Source: an uncultured Sphingomonas sp. (GTDB lineage: Bacteria; Pseudomonadota; Alphaproteobacteria; Sphingomonadales; Sphingomonadaceae). From it: DNA of 55,769 bases. Below, piece by piece: positions 34,884 to 43,689 of the stretch. Numbering within the stretch: position 1 is the stretch's first letter; each line of letters begins with the position of its first letter. The stretch spans positions 1 through 55,769 of the forward strand of contig NZ_CALMAW010000036.1 in assembly GCF_937859915.1 (NCBI RefSeq), read 5' to 3'. The position numbers and the translations under genes were made by a program. Below the pieces are notes generated by a model. It was not told the origin of the DNA. It was given only the letters and a program-made list of their open reading frames with translations, and made no database searches.

Positions 34884-37280
34884 ATGACTATCTCGAAGAC
34901 GGCGACGCTGCTGCTCGCCGGTATCGCCACGTTCGTCACGGTGTCTGCTGCGCAGGCGCAAGCGGTCGACACGCCGCCGACGCCGGATGCCGCCAAGGAC
35001 GGCGGCGCGATCATTGTCACCGCGCAGCGCCGCTCCGAGAATACGATGAGCGTGCCGATCTCGGTCTCGGTGCTAAACGCCGACAAGCTCAATGACTATG
35101 CCGCGGCCGGTGGCGACACGCTGTTGTCGCTGTCGGGCAAGGTGCCCAGCCTTTATGCCGAAACTTCGACGGGCCGCATCTTCCCGCGCTTCTACATCCG
35201 CGGGCTCGGCAATATCGATTTCTATCTCGGCGCCTCGCAGCCGGTCGAGATCGTCATGGACGATGTCGTCGAAGAGCATGTCGTGATGAAATCGAACCCG
35301 GCGTTCGATATCGCGCAGGTCGAAGTGCTCACGGGGCCGCAGGGCTCGCTGTTCGGTCGCAACACGACCGCCGGCATCATCAAGTTCGACACCGCGCAGC
35401 CGACCGCCACCTGGCAGGGCCAAGGCTCGGTGAGCTACGGGACCTTCAACAGCGTCAACGCCGATCTCGGCATCGGCGGCCCGCTCAACAAGGACGGCAC
35501 GCTGAGCTTCCGTCTGTCGGGCCTGTACCAGCATCGCGACAATTGGATCAGCAACACCTATGCCGGCCCATCCGACGACGGCACCAAGCCCGGCCACAAT
35601 GTGCTCGACGGCTTCGACGAGCGCGACGTCCGCCTGCAGATTCTCGCCAAGCCGTCCGACCGGCTGAGCATCCGCCTGTCCGGCCATTACCGCGACTATG
35701 ACGGCTCGGCGTCGATCTTCTATCGCGGCTCGATCGTGAAGGGCACGGATCAGGTGCCGGACTCGTTCGATCGCAAGGTCGTCGCCTATGACGAGGCGCA
35801 GAATAACCCGCAGGCCTATAAGACCCACGGCGTGTCGCTGAAGGCGGACTATGATTTCGACGCTGCGACGCTGACCTCGATCACCGCGTGGGAGCATCTG
35901 TCGGGCTACAGCCGCGGCGACACCGACGGCGGCGTCGGCGTCAATTTCCCGCTTACCGCCGGGGGCGCACCGTTCGGCTTCGGCGAGTCGCAGGGCCGCG
36001 TCCGCGGGCTCAATCAATGGACTCAGGAGGTTCGCCTCGCCAGCTCGGGCACGGGTCCGTTCAAATGGCAGATCGGCGGCATCTATTTCGACCAGCGCGA
36101 CAATACCGAGTTCGACCAGCGCACCTTCTTCCTGACCAGCAACGTCTTCGGCGGCGCCGCGAACGCGCCCAATCCGAAGAATTTCGTGCTGCTTCACGAC
36201 ATCAACACCAGCTATGCTGGCTTCGGCCAGGCGAGCTACGATCTCACCAGCCGGCTGACGCTGACCGGCGGCGTGCGCGTGACCCGCGACAGCAAGAGCA
36301 CCGATCTGGTCCTCCACCCCAATATCGCGGCGCTGAGCGTTCCCGGGACGGCGCCCGCTTCGTCGTTCAGCTGCGGCACCTCGACCTATTGCCATCTCGC
36401 CGACACCAAGCCGAGCTTCGATGCGAGCCTGCTCTACAAGATCGATCCGAGCGTCAGCGTCTATGCGCGCGTTGCCCGCGGCTTCCGCGGCCCGACGATC
36501 CAGGGTCGCTCGGCGGTGTTCGGCACCGCCTACACCACCGCCAATTCGGAAACCAACACCAGCTACGAGGCCGGTATCAAGACCTCGGCGCTGAACGGCA
36601 CGGTGCATTTCAACGCGGCCGGCTTCTACTATAACGTCGACCACATCCAGCTCAACGGCAACGACAGCAACGGCAATGGTGTGCTGTTCAATGCCAACAA
36701 AGGAACGGGCTACGGCCTCGAGGCCGAGATGGAGGCGCGGCCGGTCCAGAATTTCCGCTTCAACGTGGGCTTCAGCTGGCTGCACACCAAGATCGACGGC
36801 AACGTCTTCGCGCAGGTCGGTGCGGTCAACCTCGGGACGGCCGCGGCCCCCAATGTCGTGCTGGCGGAGACGGTGCTCAATCCGGTCACGGCCGGCACCG
36901 GCGGCAACGCCAACCTCCGCTTCGCGAACGTCAACGGCAACCCGTTCCCGAACGCGCCGAAATACAACGTCAACATCGACGCCCGCTACGATCTCCCGAT
37001 CGGCGGCGGCGACAGCAAGCTGTTCGTGTCGGGCGACTTCAACATGCAGGGCGAGACCTATTACACGCTCTACAAGTCCGTCGAATATCGCTCGAACGGC
37101 AATTACGAATTGGGCGCCAAGGCCGGCTACGCCTTCCGCAAATATGAGATCGCGGTGTTCGCCCGCAACATCACCAACACCAAGAACCTGATCGACGTGA
37201 TCGACACCAACAACTATCGCGCGGGCATCTATAATGATCCGCGCGTGGTCGGCGTCATGCTCAGCGGGTCGTTCCGCTAA
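34884..37280 (+). CDS. TonB-dependent outer-membrane receptor
   Basis: 798 residues. Signal peptide MTISKTATLLLAGIATFVTV ends at AQA. A TonB-box-like GAIIVTAQRRSE follows, then the plug (PVEIVMDDVV, LTGPQGSLFGRNTTAGIIKF) and a 22-strand-type barrel with a C-terminal aromatic residue (SGSFR). It would import a substrate through the outer membrane using the TonB complex. The substrate is unknown. It follows a broken oxidoreductase gene. Confidence 0.93.
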   Translation: MTISKTATLLLAGIATFVTVSAAQAQAVDTPPTPDAAKDGGAIIVTAQRRSENTMSVPISVSVLNADKLNDYAAAGGDTLLSLSGKVPSLYAETSTGRIFPRFYIRGLGNIDFYLGASQPVEIVMDDVVEEHVVMKSNPAFDIAQVEVLTGPQGSLFGRNTTAGIIKFDTAQPTATWQGQGSVSYGTFNSVNADLGIGGPLNKDGTLSFRLSGLYQHRDNWISNTYAGPSDDGTKPGHNVLDGFDERDVRLQILAKPSDRLSIRLSGHYRDYDGSASIFYRGSIVKGTDQVPDSFDRKVVAYDEAQNNPQAYKTHGVSLKADYDFDAATLTSITAWEHLSGYSRGDTDGGVGVNFPLTAGGAPFGFGESQGRVRGLNQWTQEVRLASSGTGPFKWQIGGIYFDQRDNTEFDQRTFFLTSNVFGGAANAPNPKNFVLLHDINTSYAGFGQASYDLTSRLTLTGGVRVTRDSKSTDLVLHPNIAALSVPGTAPASSFSCGTSTYCHLADTKPSFDASLLYKIDPSVSVYARVARGFRGPTIQGRSAVFGTAYTTANSETNTSYEAGIKTSALNGTVHFNAAGFYYNVDHIQLNGNDSNGNGVLFNANKGTGYGLEAEMEARPVQNFRFNVGFSWLHTKIDGNVFAQVGAVNLGTAAAPNVVLAETVLNPVTAGTGGNANLRFANVNGNPFPNAPKYNVNIDARYDLPIGGGDSKLFVSGDFNMQGETYYTLYKSVEYRSNGNYELGAKAGYAFRKYEIAVFARNITNTKNLIDVIDTNNYRAGIYNDPRVVGVMLSGSFR

Positions 37281-37285
37281 GACAG

Positions 37286-37318
37286 TGTCTCCGCGCGTCG
37301 ACGTGGCGCGCGGAGACA
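37286..37318 (+). terminator. Strong hairpin after the TonB receptor
   Basis: TGTCTCCGCGCG and CGCGCGGAGACA form a perfect 12-base stem with a 9-base loop, starting five bases after the receptor stop. No T-run follows, so it may act as a transcript-stabilising or Rho-assisted stop rather than a classic intrinsic terminator. Confidence 0.6.
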
Positions 37319-37572
37319 GACGCGTACCGGGCTTCGCGGACAGGCAGCGGTCGCGCGCTGAAGTGTTGGAGAATGTCCTCGCCCAAAGAAGCGGCCGGCC
37401 GGTCTGTGACGCGGCCGGCCCAGTCAAGGGAGGAGTGCCAGAGGGACAACGACATCTGGCACTGACGACGATGGCGGCTGCCGGTTAATCAAATCTTCCT
37501 GGCCGCCCCGCGTCGCCGCATAGTGCGACCATCGTCTAGACCCACGCTCGCCAGCCGCACGGAGTTGGTCGT

Positions 37573-37890
37573 CTAGTTGACGGGATTGAACCCGACTCCG
37601 TCCGCGCAGTGATAGGTCTTGAGCACCACAATCTGCTGCTTGGGCGGACTGTTGCCGTCGGCGATCACGGCGACGTTGGCACCGGACTTCGCCGCCTTGT
37701 CCATCGCGGTCGACAGCGCCTTCTGCGCCGCGTCGTCGGGGTTTCGGCCGCTTGCGCGGCTCTCCGTGATCGTACCGACCGCGGTGCACGAGCCGATCTG
37801 ATCCGCGCTCAGCAATCGGACGTCCCGGCTCCCCGGCGACGCATAGGCCGGTGCAACGAGGACGATGGCCAGCACGGCTGCGCGTATCAT
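37573..37890 (-). CDS. Small exported protein with a stress-type (YjfN/DUF-like) core
   Basis: 105 residues from ATG at 37890 (GGAGAAG ahead). MIRAAVLAIVLVAPAYA is a signal peptide, then SADQIGSCTAVGTITESRASGRNPDDAAQKALSTAMDKAAKSGAN. Two cysteines (C in SCTAV and in YHCAD) may pair in the periplasm. The body resembles small periplasmic DUF4156/YjfN-like proteins, but I cannot name a family with confidence. Confidence 0.65.
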   Translation of the reverse strand: MIRAAVLAIVLVAPAYASPGSRDVRLLSADQIGSCTAVGTITESRASGRNPDDAAQKALSTAMDKAAKSGANVAVIADGNSPPKQQIVVLKTYHCADGVGFNPVN

Positions 37891-38047
37891 TCGCTTCTCC
37901 TGGAGTCGGCCTCTTCCATGCGCGTGCAACGTGGCCAGATTGGCCCGGCTGCGCATAGTCGCTGCCCGCTCTACCCGCTCCGGGATTACCGGCGGTTGGA
38001 CATTTGGTTACAGGCGCCGGCGACGCAGCGCCCGCGCCCGTCGAGAC

Positions 38048-38623
38048 TTACCAGCTGTCGCGACCCGCATCGTCGAAGCCTTCGCCGTCGCCATAATTGT
38101 TGACGATCACCTCGTCCGGCTGGCTCGCAAAGCCCTGGCCGCCGCCGAACATCCCGCCATGATGGCCGAACATGTCGGACAGCCCGTTGAACAGCATCTC
38201 GCCACCGGCGACACCCGCGGCGGTCGTGCCGGCGTTGCGCAGGAAGCTGCCGAGCCCGCTATCCGCCGAGAACAGTCCCGGCCGTTGCTGCGCGGGCATC
38301 GGCTCGTAATTTTCGGGGATTGGCGAATAGGCAGGCGCCTGACGCTGGCCCCACGGACTCGGATCGCGCGATGCCGGCAGGAAACTCGGCGCTTGCGGCG
38401 CGGATGGCCGTAGCTGCGCCTCGAGTTCGGCGATGCGCGCCTGGGCGGCATGAAGCGATTGGTCGGCAACGATCGCGTGCTGGACCAGAGCATAGGCCGC
38501 ATCGGGATTCGCAGCGATCGTCTGCCGGATCCGTTCGTCGGCCTCGGCGTCTTTGGCGATACCCCGCGCGGCATTGAGATCGCTGAGGAAGCGGGAAAGC
38601 AGGTCACGTTCGTCCGGCGTCAT
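38048..38623 (-). CDS. DUF2076 domain protein
   Basis: 191 residues from ATG at 38623, where GGAGG lies five bases ahead. MTPDERDLLSRFLSDLNAA and the Ala/Gln-rich helix (ADQSLHAAQARIAELEAQL) are the DUF2076 N-terminal pattern. A Pro-rich linker and a Gly-rich hydrophobic tail (GTTAAGVAGGEMLFNGLSDMFG) follow, ending in acidic residues. Function is unknown. Some relatives are periplasmic-ligand-like by name only. Confidence 0.78.
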   Translation of the reverse strand: MTPDERDLLSRFLSDLNAARGIAKDAEADERIRQTIAANPDAAYALVQHAIVADQSLHAAQARIAELEAQLRPSAPQAPSFLPASRDPSPWGQRQAPAYSPIPENYEPMPAQQRPGLFSADSGLGSFLRNAGTTAAGVAGGEMLFNGLSDMFGHHGGMFGGGQGFASQPDEVIVNNYGDGEGFDDAGRDSW

Positions 38624-38722
38624 GCGTACCTCCATCCAAAGCGGCGAAAGATGCGGACGATACGCCGACGATCAAGCACGTTCCGACAGATGGCGATAAT
38701 TTAACCGACGGATGCCGGTATC

Positions 38723-39058
38723 CTATTTGAGTTCCTTGAGCATCATCGCCCGGAGCGCGGCGCGTGCCTGGTCGCCGTTACGCCGTGTGAAATCGGCGGG
38801 ATCGGCCACCTTGTAGAGCTGGGCTAGCGTGGTCAGCGAGCCGCGATAGGCGGACTCGCGCGCTTCGCAGGCTGCCATCGCCAGATCCGCGACCTTCTCA
38901 TGGTCCGCCGATGCATGCGCCTTCCTGTGCGTCTCCTTGAGTGTGCATGTCCGCCATTCGGCGTAGTCGAACACTTCGCTCGCCGTTACCCGATCCTGAT
39001 CGCTCTGCGCGGACGAGGTCGAGGCATTCGCCGCGGCAAGTTGCGCGATCAGCAGCAT
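38723..39058 (-). CDS. Small exported hypothetical protein
   Basis: 111 residues from ATG at 39058. MLLIAQLAAANASTSSAQ resembles a short signal peptide. The rest is helical, with two cysteines (EWRTCTLKE and MAACEARES) and a Lys/Ala-rich middle. No family is recognised. Confidence 0.5.
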   Translation of the reverse strand: MLLIAQLAAANASTSSAQSDQDRVTASEVFDYAEWRTCTLKETHRKAHASADHEKVADLAMAACEARESAYRGSLTTLAQLYKVADPADFTRRNGDQARAALRAMMLKELK

Positions 39059-39802
39059 GATCACGACATCACGATCCCGGCGCCCGCATTCGCAATCGCC
39101 GGACGGCGCGGCGATCGCCCGCCGGCGCGCCAATCGGACGATTCGCGGTCAGAGAGAAAGATCGGCCGACATATGCAGCGTCGATGGGGGCGGTTCATCC
39201 CCAAGCTACTAGCCGCCGCGCCGGCCATGGCCAAGCTGCGCCGAGATCGGGTGCGCCAACTCGCACCCGCCGTAGTGCCAACATTGCAGATCATGCGGGT
39301 GAACGCGGTCGAACGGATTGCACGAAAAGCGGGCCTGTTCCGCTATCAGCTCAGCGTTGGCCCGACACTCACATGTCCGCTCGGCAGGCCAAATGGTCAC
39401 TTTGGCGACTGCGGCGTTGCCAAACAGCTATGCGGCACTTCTAGCCGGTTTCGGCGCGCCACGACCTTTTTCATCGTCTCAAGGTCCTCCCGACGCCGGT
39501 TGGGCCGATCACGCCACTCGATCATTAGTAATTAAATCGCCATCCGTTTTTGCAACGCAGCGCGAACGACGAAGGTGAATGCGCCAGTTCCGGCGTGCTG
39601 GGATGACAGCGCCGTCAACCCAGCAGGTTTCGCGCGCTAAACTTCGATGTCGGCCCCGGTATCTAGCTCAAACAGCAGCTAAACCGCATCCTGCATGTTG
39701 CAATGCAACATTCGCACGACCGAATGGGGCGTTTGATTACGCTTGCGTGACATTAACTATCCGACCACTATGCTGGAAAATGGAGAGGCTGCTTTGCACG
39801 AT
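39059..39802. other. Long gap with no convincing gene, partly A/T-richer
   Basis: About 740 bases. Readings in both directions are short or Arg/Pro-rich and lack ribosome-binding sites. A 42-residue minus-strand reading (MIEWRDRPNRRREDLE...) starts near 39528 and a GPTGVGRT text sits in another frame there, which may be a trace of a lost ATPase-type gene, but it is too short to call. The right half is less GC-rich and contains a perfect 17-base palindrome. Confidence 0.4.
39695..39711. promoter_or_regulatory. Perfect palindrome ATGTTGC-AAT-GCAACAT
   Basis: 7-base arms and a 3-base spacer. Its core GTTGC-N3-GCAAC is the same as the palindrome ahead of the TonB receptor at 34782. It lies ~92 bases before a short peptide reading on the plus strand, which it might control. 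Confidence 0.5.
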
Positions 39803-39910
39803 ATGAAAAAGCTGAGCTACCGCACGTCGATCGCGGCGATCGCCACGGCTAATCTAGGACTGTGGGTTGCCGTAGCCGGGCTGGCCGAGCTAGCGCTTGC
39901 GCACGTTTGA
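39803..39910 (+). CDS. Possible small hydrophobic peptide
   Basis: 35 residues from ATG at 39803, or 38 from an in-frame TTG at 39794 that has GGAGAGG ahead. MKKLSYRTSIAAIATANLGLWVAVAGLAELALAHV is positively charged at the N-terminus, then one long hydrophobic stretch: the form of a small membrane peptide or a bare signal segment. It follows the palindrome at 39695 in an A/T-richer patch. It could be chance. Confidence 0.28.
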   Translation: MKKLSYRTSIAAIATANLGLWVAVAGLAELALAHV

Positions 39911-39940
39911 GCTGATGGCGGGTTCGCCGGGCGCCGCCGG

Positions 39941-40363
39941 CTAGCCACGAAGTTGGCGCGGTCCCACCAACGGTGCAACGCGCGGCCAACGGCCCGGAGT
40001 GCCCGCCCTTTCCACTCCTAGCGCCGTCGGTGATAGGCGCTGCCGAGCAGCGCGCCACCTTGCGCCTTGGTCTGCCGACGATCGAAATGTAGCGATGGAC
40101 CGCCGCGGATACGCAGGCGGCTGCAATCGGCACAGGTGCGGCGCCCGAACACGCAGTATTCCGCAAAGTGCAGCAGCCCAAACCTGCGATCGCGGGCTGC
40201 TGCCTTGGCAATGCGCGCCGCTTTGATTGTGATCGTTGCCGTGACCATGATCGCCACCGCGACCAGGATTGTGGTCGCCCCAGCTTCGGTCATGGCCGTG
40301 CCAGCATCCGCTAAGGCTCAGCCCGGTGGCGGTGAGAGCGATTGCCAAAAGCACCTTACGCAT
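39941..40363 (-). CDS. His-rich lipoprotein, 3' part uncertain
   Basis: Starts at ATG 40363 (AGGAGA seven bases ahead). MRKVLLAIALTATGLSLSGCWHG gives a signal with lipobox LSGC, followed by a His/Gly/Asp-rich stretch (RGGDHGHGNDHN) that could bind metals. After ~residue 45 the text turns unnatural (Arg/Pro-rich), while a neighbouring frame reads more protein-like (RFGLLHFAEYCVFGRRTC). A frameshift or decay may have altered the 3' end, so the end coordinate is weak. Confidence 0.4.
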   Translation of the reverse strand: MRKVLLAIALTATGLSLSGCWHGHDRSWGDHNPGRGGDHGHGNDHNQSGAHCQGSSPRSQVWAAALCGILRVRAPHLCRLQPPAYPRRSIATFRSSADQGARWRAARQRLSPTALGVERAGTPGRWPRVAPLVGPRQLRG

Positions 40364-40640
40364 CCTCATTCTCCTATGCTGTTCGCACGACGCGTTGCCC
40401 GTTCATCAATGAACCTAGGCTGAGGGGCATGAGGCATCCCTCGCGCGACGACACGCGGCGGCACGCGCCGCGACCGCGATCCGATCGCCGCTTGGACGCA
40501 CATGTCGCGCCGGTACCGCATGCCATGGCGGGACCGTCATGCATGGGTGATCCGGGAAGCGGCGAGCGCCGATCGAGGCAGAAGCGAGCGAGGACGAGGC
40601 TATGGCGTCGACGCTTGAACAGGACCTCGACGTGCGTGGA

Positions 40641-40717
40641 TGGTGGCCCCAGCAGGACTCGAACCTGCGACCTTCGGTTTAGGAAACCGCTGCTCTGTCC
40701 AGCTGAGCTATGGAGCC
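40641..40717 (-). tRNA. tRNA-Arg (anticodon CCT)
   Basis: Minus-strand cloverleaf: acceptor GGCTCCA/TGGGGCC, D-arm GCTC...GAGC, anticodon loop TTCCTAA with CCT reading AGG, T-arm GCAGG-TTCGAGT-CCTGC. The CCA end is encoded (40641-40643). Confidence 0.95.
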
Positions 40718-41131
40718 AATCGGCGATGGCCTAGTTTTCCGCGGCTTGCCCGTCAACGCGGATCGCATCCGACCCGATCGGCAGCCGCGCAAGGGCTATG
40801 ACTCGCGCGCCGGCTCAGCAGCGGCCTGCACAACGCTTATGTTGGTAAAGTCTTGGCCGACTTTGCCGTCAACCCCGCGAGCGAAAGCTCCCGGCGCGCC
40901 TTGATATGCTCCCTGCACCCCAGCGCGCGCCGGTAAATCTTTCGCCCGTCGCGGAAGCGCAACCGCCCTCCGCCGGATCGCGGGAGGTATCGACGTCCGG
41001 CACACAGGCGAAGTCTCGCATCGAGGATCGCCGACGTCGGATGGGTCAAGTGAATCGCAGCGGTCGCTGTCTGTTCGGGACCCTGCCGGCCAATGACCGC
41101 CGGCATGGACACCGTTTCTTCTGCGGGCCGG
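40718..41131. other. Gap between two tRNA genes
   Basis: About 410 bases. On the minus strand a reading from ~41112 to 40837 includes GGGRLRFRDGRKIYRRALG and ends LAGLTAKSAKTLPT, with a natural look but no clear ribosome-binding site and no family known to me. Nothing else stands out. Confidence 0.4.
40837..41112 (-). CDS. Doubtful small hypothetical protein
   Basis: 91 residues from GTG at 41112 (ATG at 41106 also open). The C-terminal half (RFRDGRKIYRRALGCREHIKARREL) is basic and helical. It overlaps no other call. No ribosome-binding site is seen, and another frame is also open, so it may not be real. Confidence 0.25.
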   Translation of the reverse strand: MSMPAVIGRQGPEQTATAAIHLTHPTSAILDARLRLCAGRRYLPRSGGGRLRFRDGRKIYRRALGCREHIKARRELSLAGLTAKSAKTLPT

Positions 41132-41206
<75 letters not shown>

Positions 41207-41316
41207 ACGGCCCGCGTCGCGTCCGGCTGGCGGAAGCGAGTGGCGCCTATGGAGAATGCAGGCGGTGCCGTCAAGGCAGCTTGCGGAGCCATGCTGCATT
41301 TGCCTAGGCTTCGCGG

Positions 41317-41445
41317 ATGGATGCCAAAACCGATCGCGCAAAACGGCTTGTCGAAGCCCTTCGTGAGAACCTGCGCCGCCGCAAGGCGCAGGCGCGAGAC
41401 CCCGTCGCGCCGGCCGCGGCCGCGGCAACGGACGAGCCCGCCTAG
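41317..41445 (+). CDS. Small conserved-looking basic protein
   Basis: 42 residues: MDAKTDRAKRLVEALRENLRRRKAQARD, then an Ala/Pro tail. The first 28 residues form a strongly amphipathic, basic helix of the kind seen in very small alphaproteobacterial proteins. There is no strong ribosome-binding site. It converges on the aminopeptidase P gene. Confidence 0.55.
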   Translation: MDAKTDRAKRLVEALRENLRRRKAQARDPVAPAAAAATDEPA

Positions 41446-41462
41446 CGCCGGACTGCGCCGCG

Positions 41463-43259
41463 TCAGCCGAGTGGTGCCGTCGCCGAGGCCAACCAGTCAC
41501 GGACGTCGGCGGGGACCAGCGGCCCGATCTCCGCGGCGACACGCGCGTGGTAGGCGTCGAGCCAATCGCGTTCGTCAGCGCTGATCAGCGACAGGTCGAC
41601 GAGCCGGCGATCGATCGGCGCCAAGGTCAGCGTGTGGAAGCCCAGCAGCGGCTTCTCGGCACCCTGGACCTCGCGCGGCACGACCAGCACCAGATTCTCG
41701 ATCCGGATGCCATAGGCGCCGGTCTTGTAGTAGCCAGGTTCGTTGGACAAGATCATGCCCGCGGCCAACGGCTCGTCGCCGCCCGATTGCCCACCCGACG
41801 GCGAGGCGATGCGCTGCGGCCCCTCATGCACGCCGAGATAGGAGCCGACGCCGTGGCCGGTGCCATGTGCGTAATCGAGCCCGACCGCCCAAAGATATTG
41901 CCGCGCCAGCGTGTCCAGCTGGCCACCGCGCGTACCCACCGGGAACACCGCGCGGGCCAGGGCGATATGGCCCTTGAGCACGCGCGTGAAGCGGTCCTTC
42001 ATCTCGGCGGTCGGTTCTCCGATCGGGAGGGTCCGCGTGATATCGGTCGTACCGTCGGCATATTGGCCGCCCGAATCGACGAGATAGAGCGTGCCGGGCT
42101 CGATCGGCCGCACGGTCGCCTCCGAAACGCGGTAATGAACGACCGCACCGTTGGGCCCCGCCCCGGAGATCGTGTCGAACGACAGATCCCTGAGCGCACC
42201 CGTTTCGGCGCGGAACGCCTCGAGCCGCGCGGCCGCGGTGAGTTCATCCTGCCCGCCGCTAGCGGCGACGGTGTCGACCCAATGTAGGAAGCGTGTGGCC
42301 GCGGCGCCGTCCCGGACGTGCGCGGCTGTCGTGCCTGCGATCTCGGCGTGATTCTTGATCGCCTTGGGCAGCACGACCGGGTCGCGCGCCTCGACGATAT
42401 GGGCCCCCCCTTCGGCGAGCTGCTCGAAGATCGCCGCCACCGCACGATCGGGATCGACCGTCACCGTCTGGCCGCCGAGCCCGGCGAGCGCGCCGGCAAA
42501 GGCCTCGCGCGGCTGGACCCGCACCGCATTGCCGAGATGCGCGGCCACGGCCTCGTCGATCTTGCCCGGATCGACGAACAGATCGGCGGTCGCGTCGGCG
42601 CGAACCAGCGCATAAGCGAGCGCGACGGGCGTGCGGCTGACGTCCTGCCCGCGGACGTTGAAGGCCCATGCGATCGAATCGAGCGCCGACAGGACCACGA
42701 CGTCGACGCCGTCGCGGGTCAGCATATCGGCGATTTCCTGGCGTTTGGTCGCCGCCGAGACCCCGGCGAGCGTGTCCGGCTGGACGATCAGCCGCGCGTC
42801 GGACGGCGCGGGTTGATCGGGCCAGACCGCATCGATCGGGTTGGTCTCGACCGCGACCAATTCAGCTCCGCGCGTCGCCAGCGCCTTGGCCGCGGCGGTC
42901 ACCCAGCGCTTGGTATGCAGCCAGGGGTCGTAGCCGATCCGACCGCCGCGCGGCGCATGTGCCTTGAGCCAGTCCGCGATCGACGTGTCGGGGACCGACT
43001 GGTAGCTCCACGCGTCAGCCGACACCTGTTCGCGGACCTGCAGCGTATAGCGGCCATCGACGAAAATCGCGGCCGCCTCGGACAGGACCACGGCGGCACC
43101 GGCCGAGCCCTCGAATCCGGTCAGCCAAGCGAGCCGCTGCGCATAGGCACCGACATATTCGCTCATATGCTCGTCGGTGAGCGGGACGACGAAGCCGTCG
43201 AGACGGCGGCGGGCGAGTTCGTCGCGAAGCGCGGCGAGGCGGTCTTGATAGGTCGACAT
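41463..43259 (-). CDS. Xaa-Pro aminopeptidase (aminopeptidase P family, M24)
   Basis: 598 residues, the long form with two N-terminal creatinase-like domains before the pita-bread catalytic domain. Metal ligands appear in DSGGQYADGTTDITRT (two Asp), HGTGHGVGSYLGVHEGP (His), ILSNEPGYY (Glu) and GIRIENLVLV (Glu). It removes N-terminal residues ahead of proline, in the cytosol. The start MSTYQDRLAALRDELARR is family-like. Confidence 0.93.
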   Translation of the reverse strand: MSTYQDRLAALRDELARRRLDGFVVPLTDEHMSEYVGAYAQRLAWLTGFEGSAGAAVVLSEAAAIFVDGRYTLQVREQVSADAWSYQSVPDTSIADWLKAHAPRGGRIGYDPWLHTKRWVTAAAKALATRGAELVAVETNPIDAVWPDQPAPSDARLIVQPDTLAGVSAATKRQEIADMLTRDGVDVVVLSALDSIAWAFNVRGQDVSRTPVALAYALVRADATADLFVDPGKIDEAVAAHLGNAVRVQPREAFAGALAGLGGQTVTVDPDRAVAAIFEQLAEGGAHIVEARDPVVLPKAIKNHAEIAGTTAAHVRDGAAATRFLHWVDTVAASGGQDELTAAARLEAFRAETGALRDLSFDTISGAGPNGAVVHYRVSEATVRPIEPGTLYLVDSGGQYADGTTDITRTLPIGEPTAEMKDRFTRVLKGHIALARAVFPVGTRGGQLDTLARQYLWAVGLDYAHGTGHGVGSYLGVHEGPQRIASPSGGQSGGDEPLAAGMILSNEPGYYKTGAYGIRIENLVLVVPREVQGAEKPLLGFHTLTLAPIDRRLVDLSLISADERDWLDAYHARVAAEIGPLVPADVRDWLASATAPLG

Positions 43260-43297
43260 GCGGCTACGATACGCGCCTTCCGCTTAACGGCAAAGCC

Positions 43298-43579
43298 TCA
43301 CTCGGCTTGACGCTTGCCCTCGCCGTCCGGCCGCTCGAAGTTCGGCACGACCTGTTCGAGGAAGGTCCAGGCGCGGAAGCGGTCCTGGTCCGACTGCAGC
43401 TCGACGACGATCGTCGTGGCGGTCTTGAGAAACTCGTCGTCGTCGAGCTTGCCGATGGCATGGAGCTGGGCGATGAGCTTGAGGATCAGGTTCACTGCGA
43501 GCCGCCCCTCGGTCACCGCCTCCTCGATCGGCAGGATGCGCGTCTCGAGATCCGGCTGCTTCTGCTCGTCATCCGCCAT
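43298..43579 (-). CDS. Small acidic hypothetical protein
   Basis: 93 residues, MADDEQKQPDLETRILPIEEAV, then a Leu/Ile-rich helix (LAVNLILKLIAQLHAIGKLDDDEFL) and an aromatic stretch (RFRAWTFLEQVVPNFERP). It lies 38 bases ahead of pepP on the same strand, so the two are probably co-transcribed. No function is known to me. Confidence 0.65.
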   Translation of the reverse strand: MADDEQKQPDLETRILPIEEAVTEGRLAVNLILKLIAQLHAIGKLDDDEFLKTATTIVVELQSDQDRFRAWTFLEQVVPNFERPDGEGKRQAE

Positions 43580-43689
43580 CTGCTTATTCTCCAGTCTGTC
43601 GCCGCCGAACGATCATAGGTCGCGCAGGGTCCCTCAGGTCGTCGGATGGCCGCTTGCACATGCGGCGGGGCGACCCCACAAGACGCCGC

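Noticed and set aside
35073-37427. 784-residue minus-strand reading opposite the TonB receptor
   Set aside because: It is a long antisense shadow caused by high third-position GC; the plus strand has clear receptor domains.
39441-39530. GPTGVGRT text near a possible IstB- or HslU-like fragment
   Set aside because: Too short, with stops on both sides; a chance match cannot be excluded.
40342-40734. Plus-strand reading of 130 residues ending in a GGPSRTRTCDLRFRKPLLC text
   Set aside because: This text is the antisense translation of the tRNA-Arg gene, a common false call.
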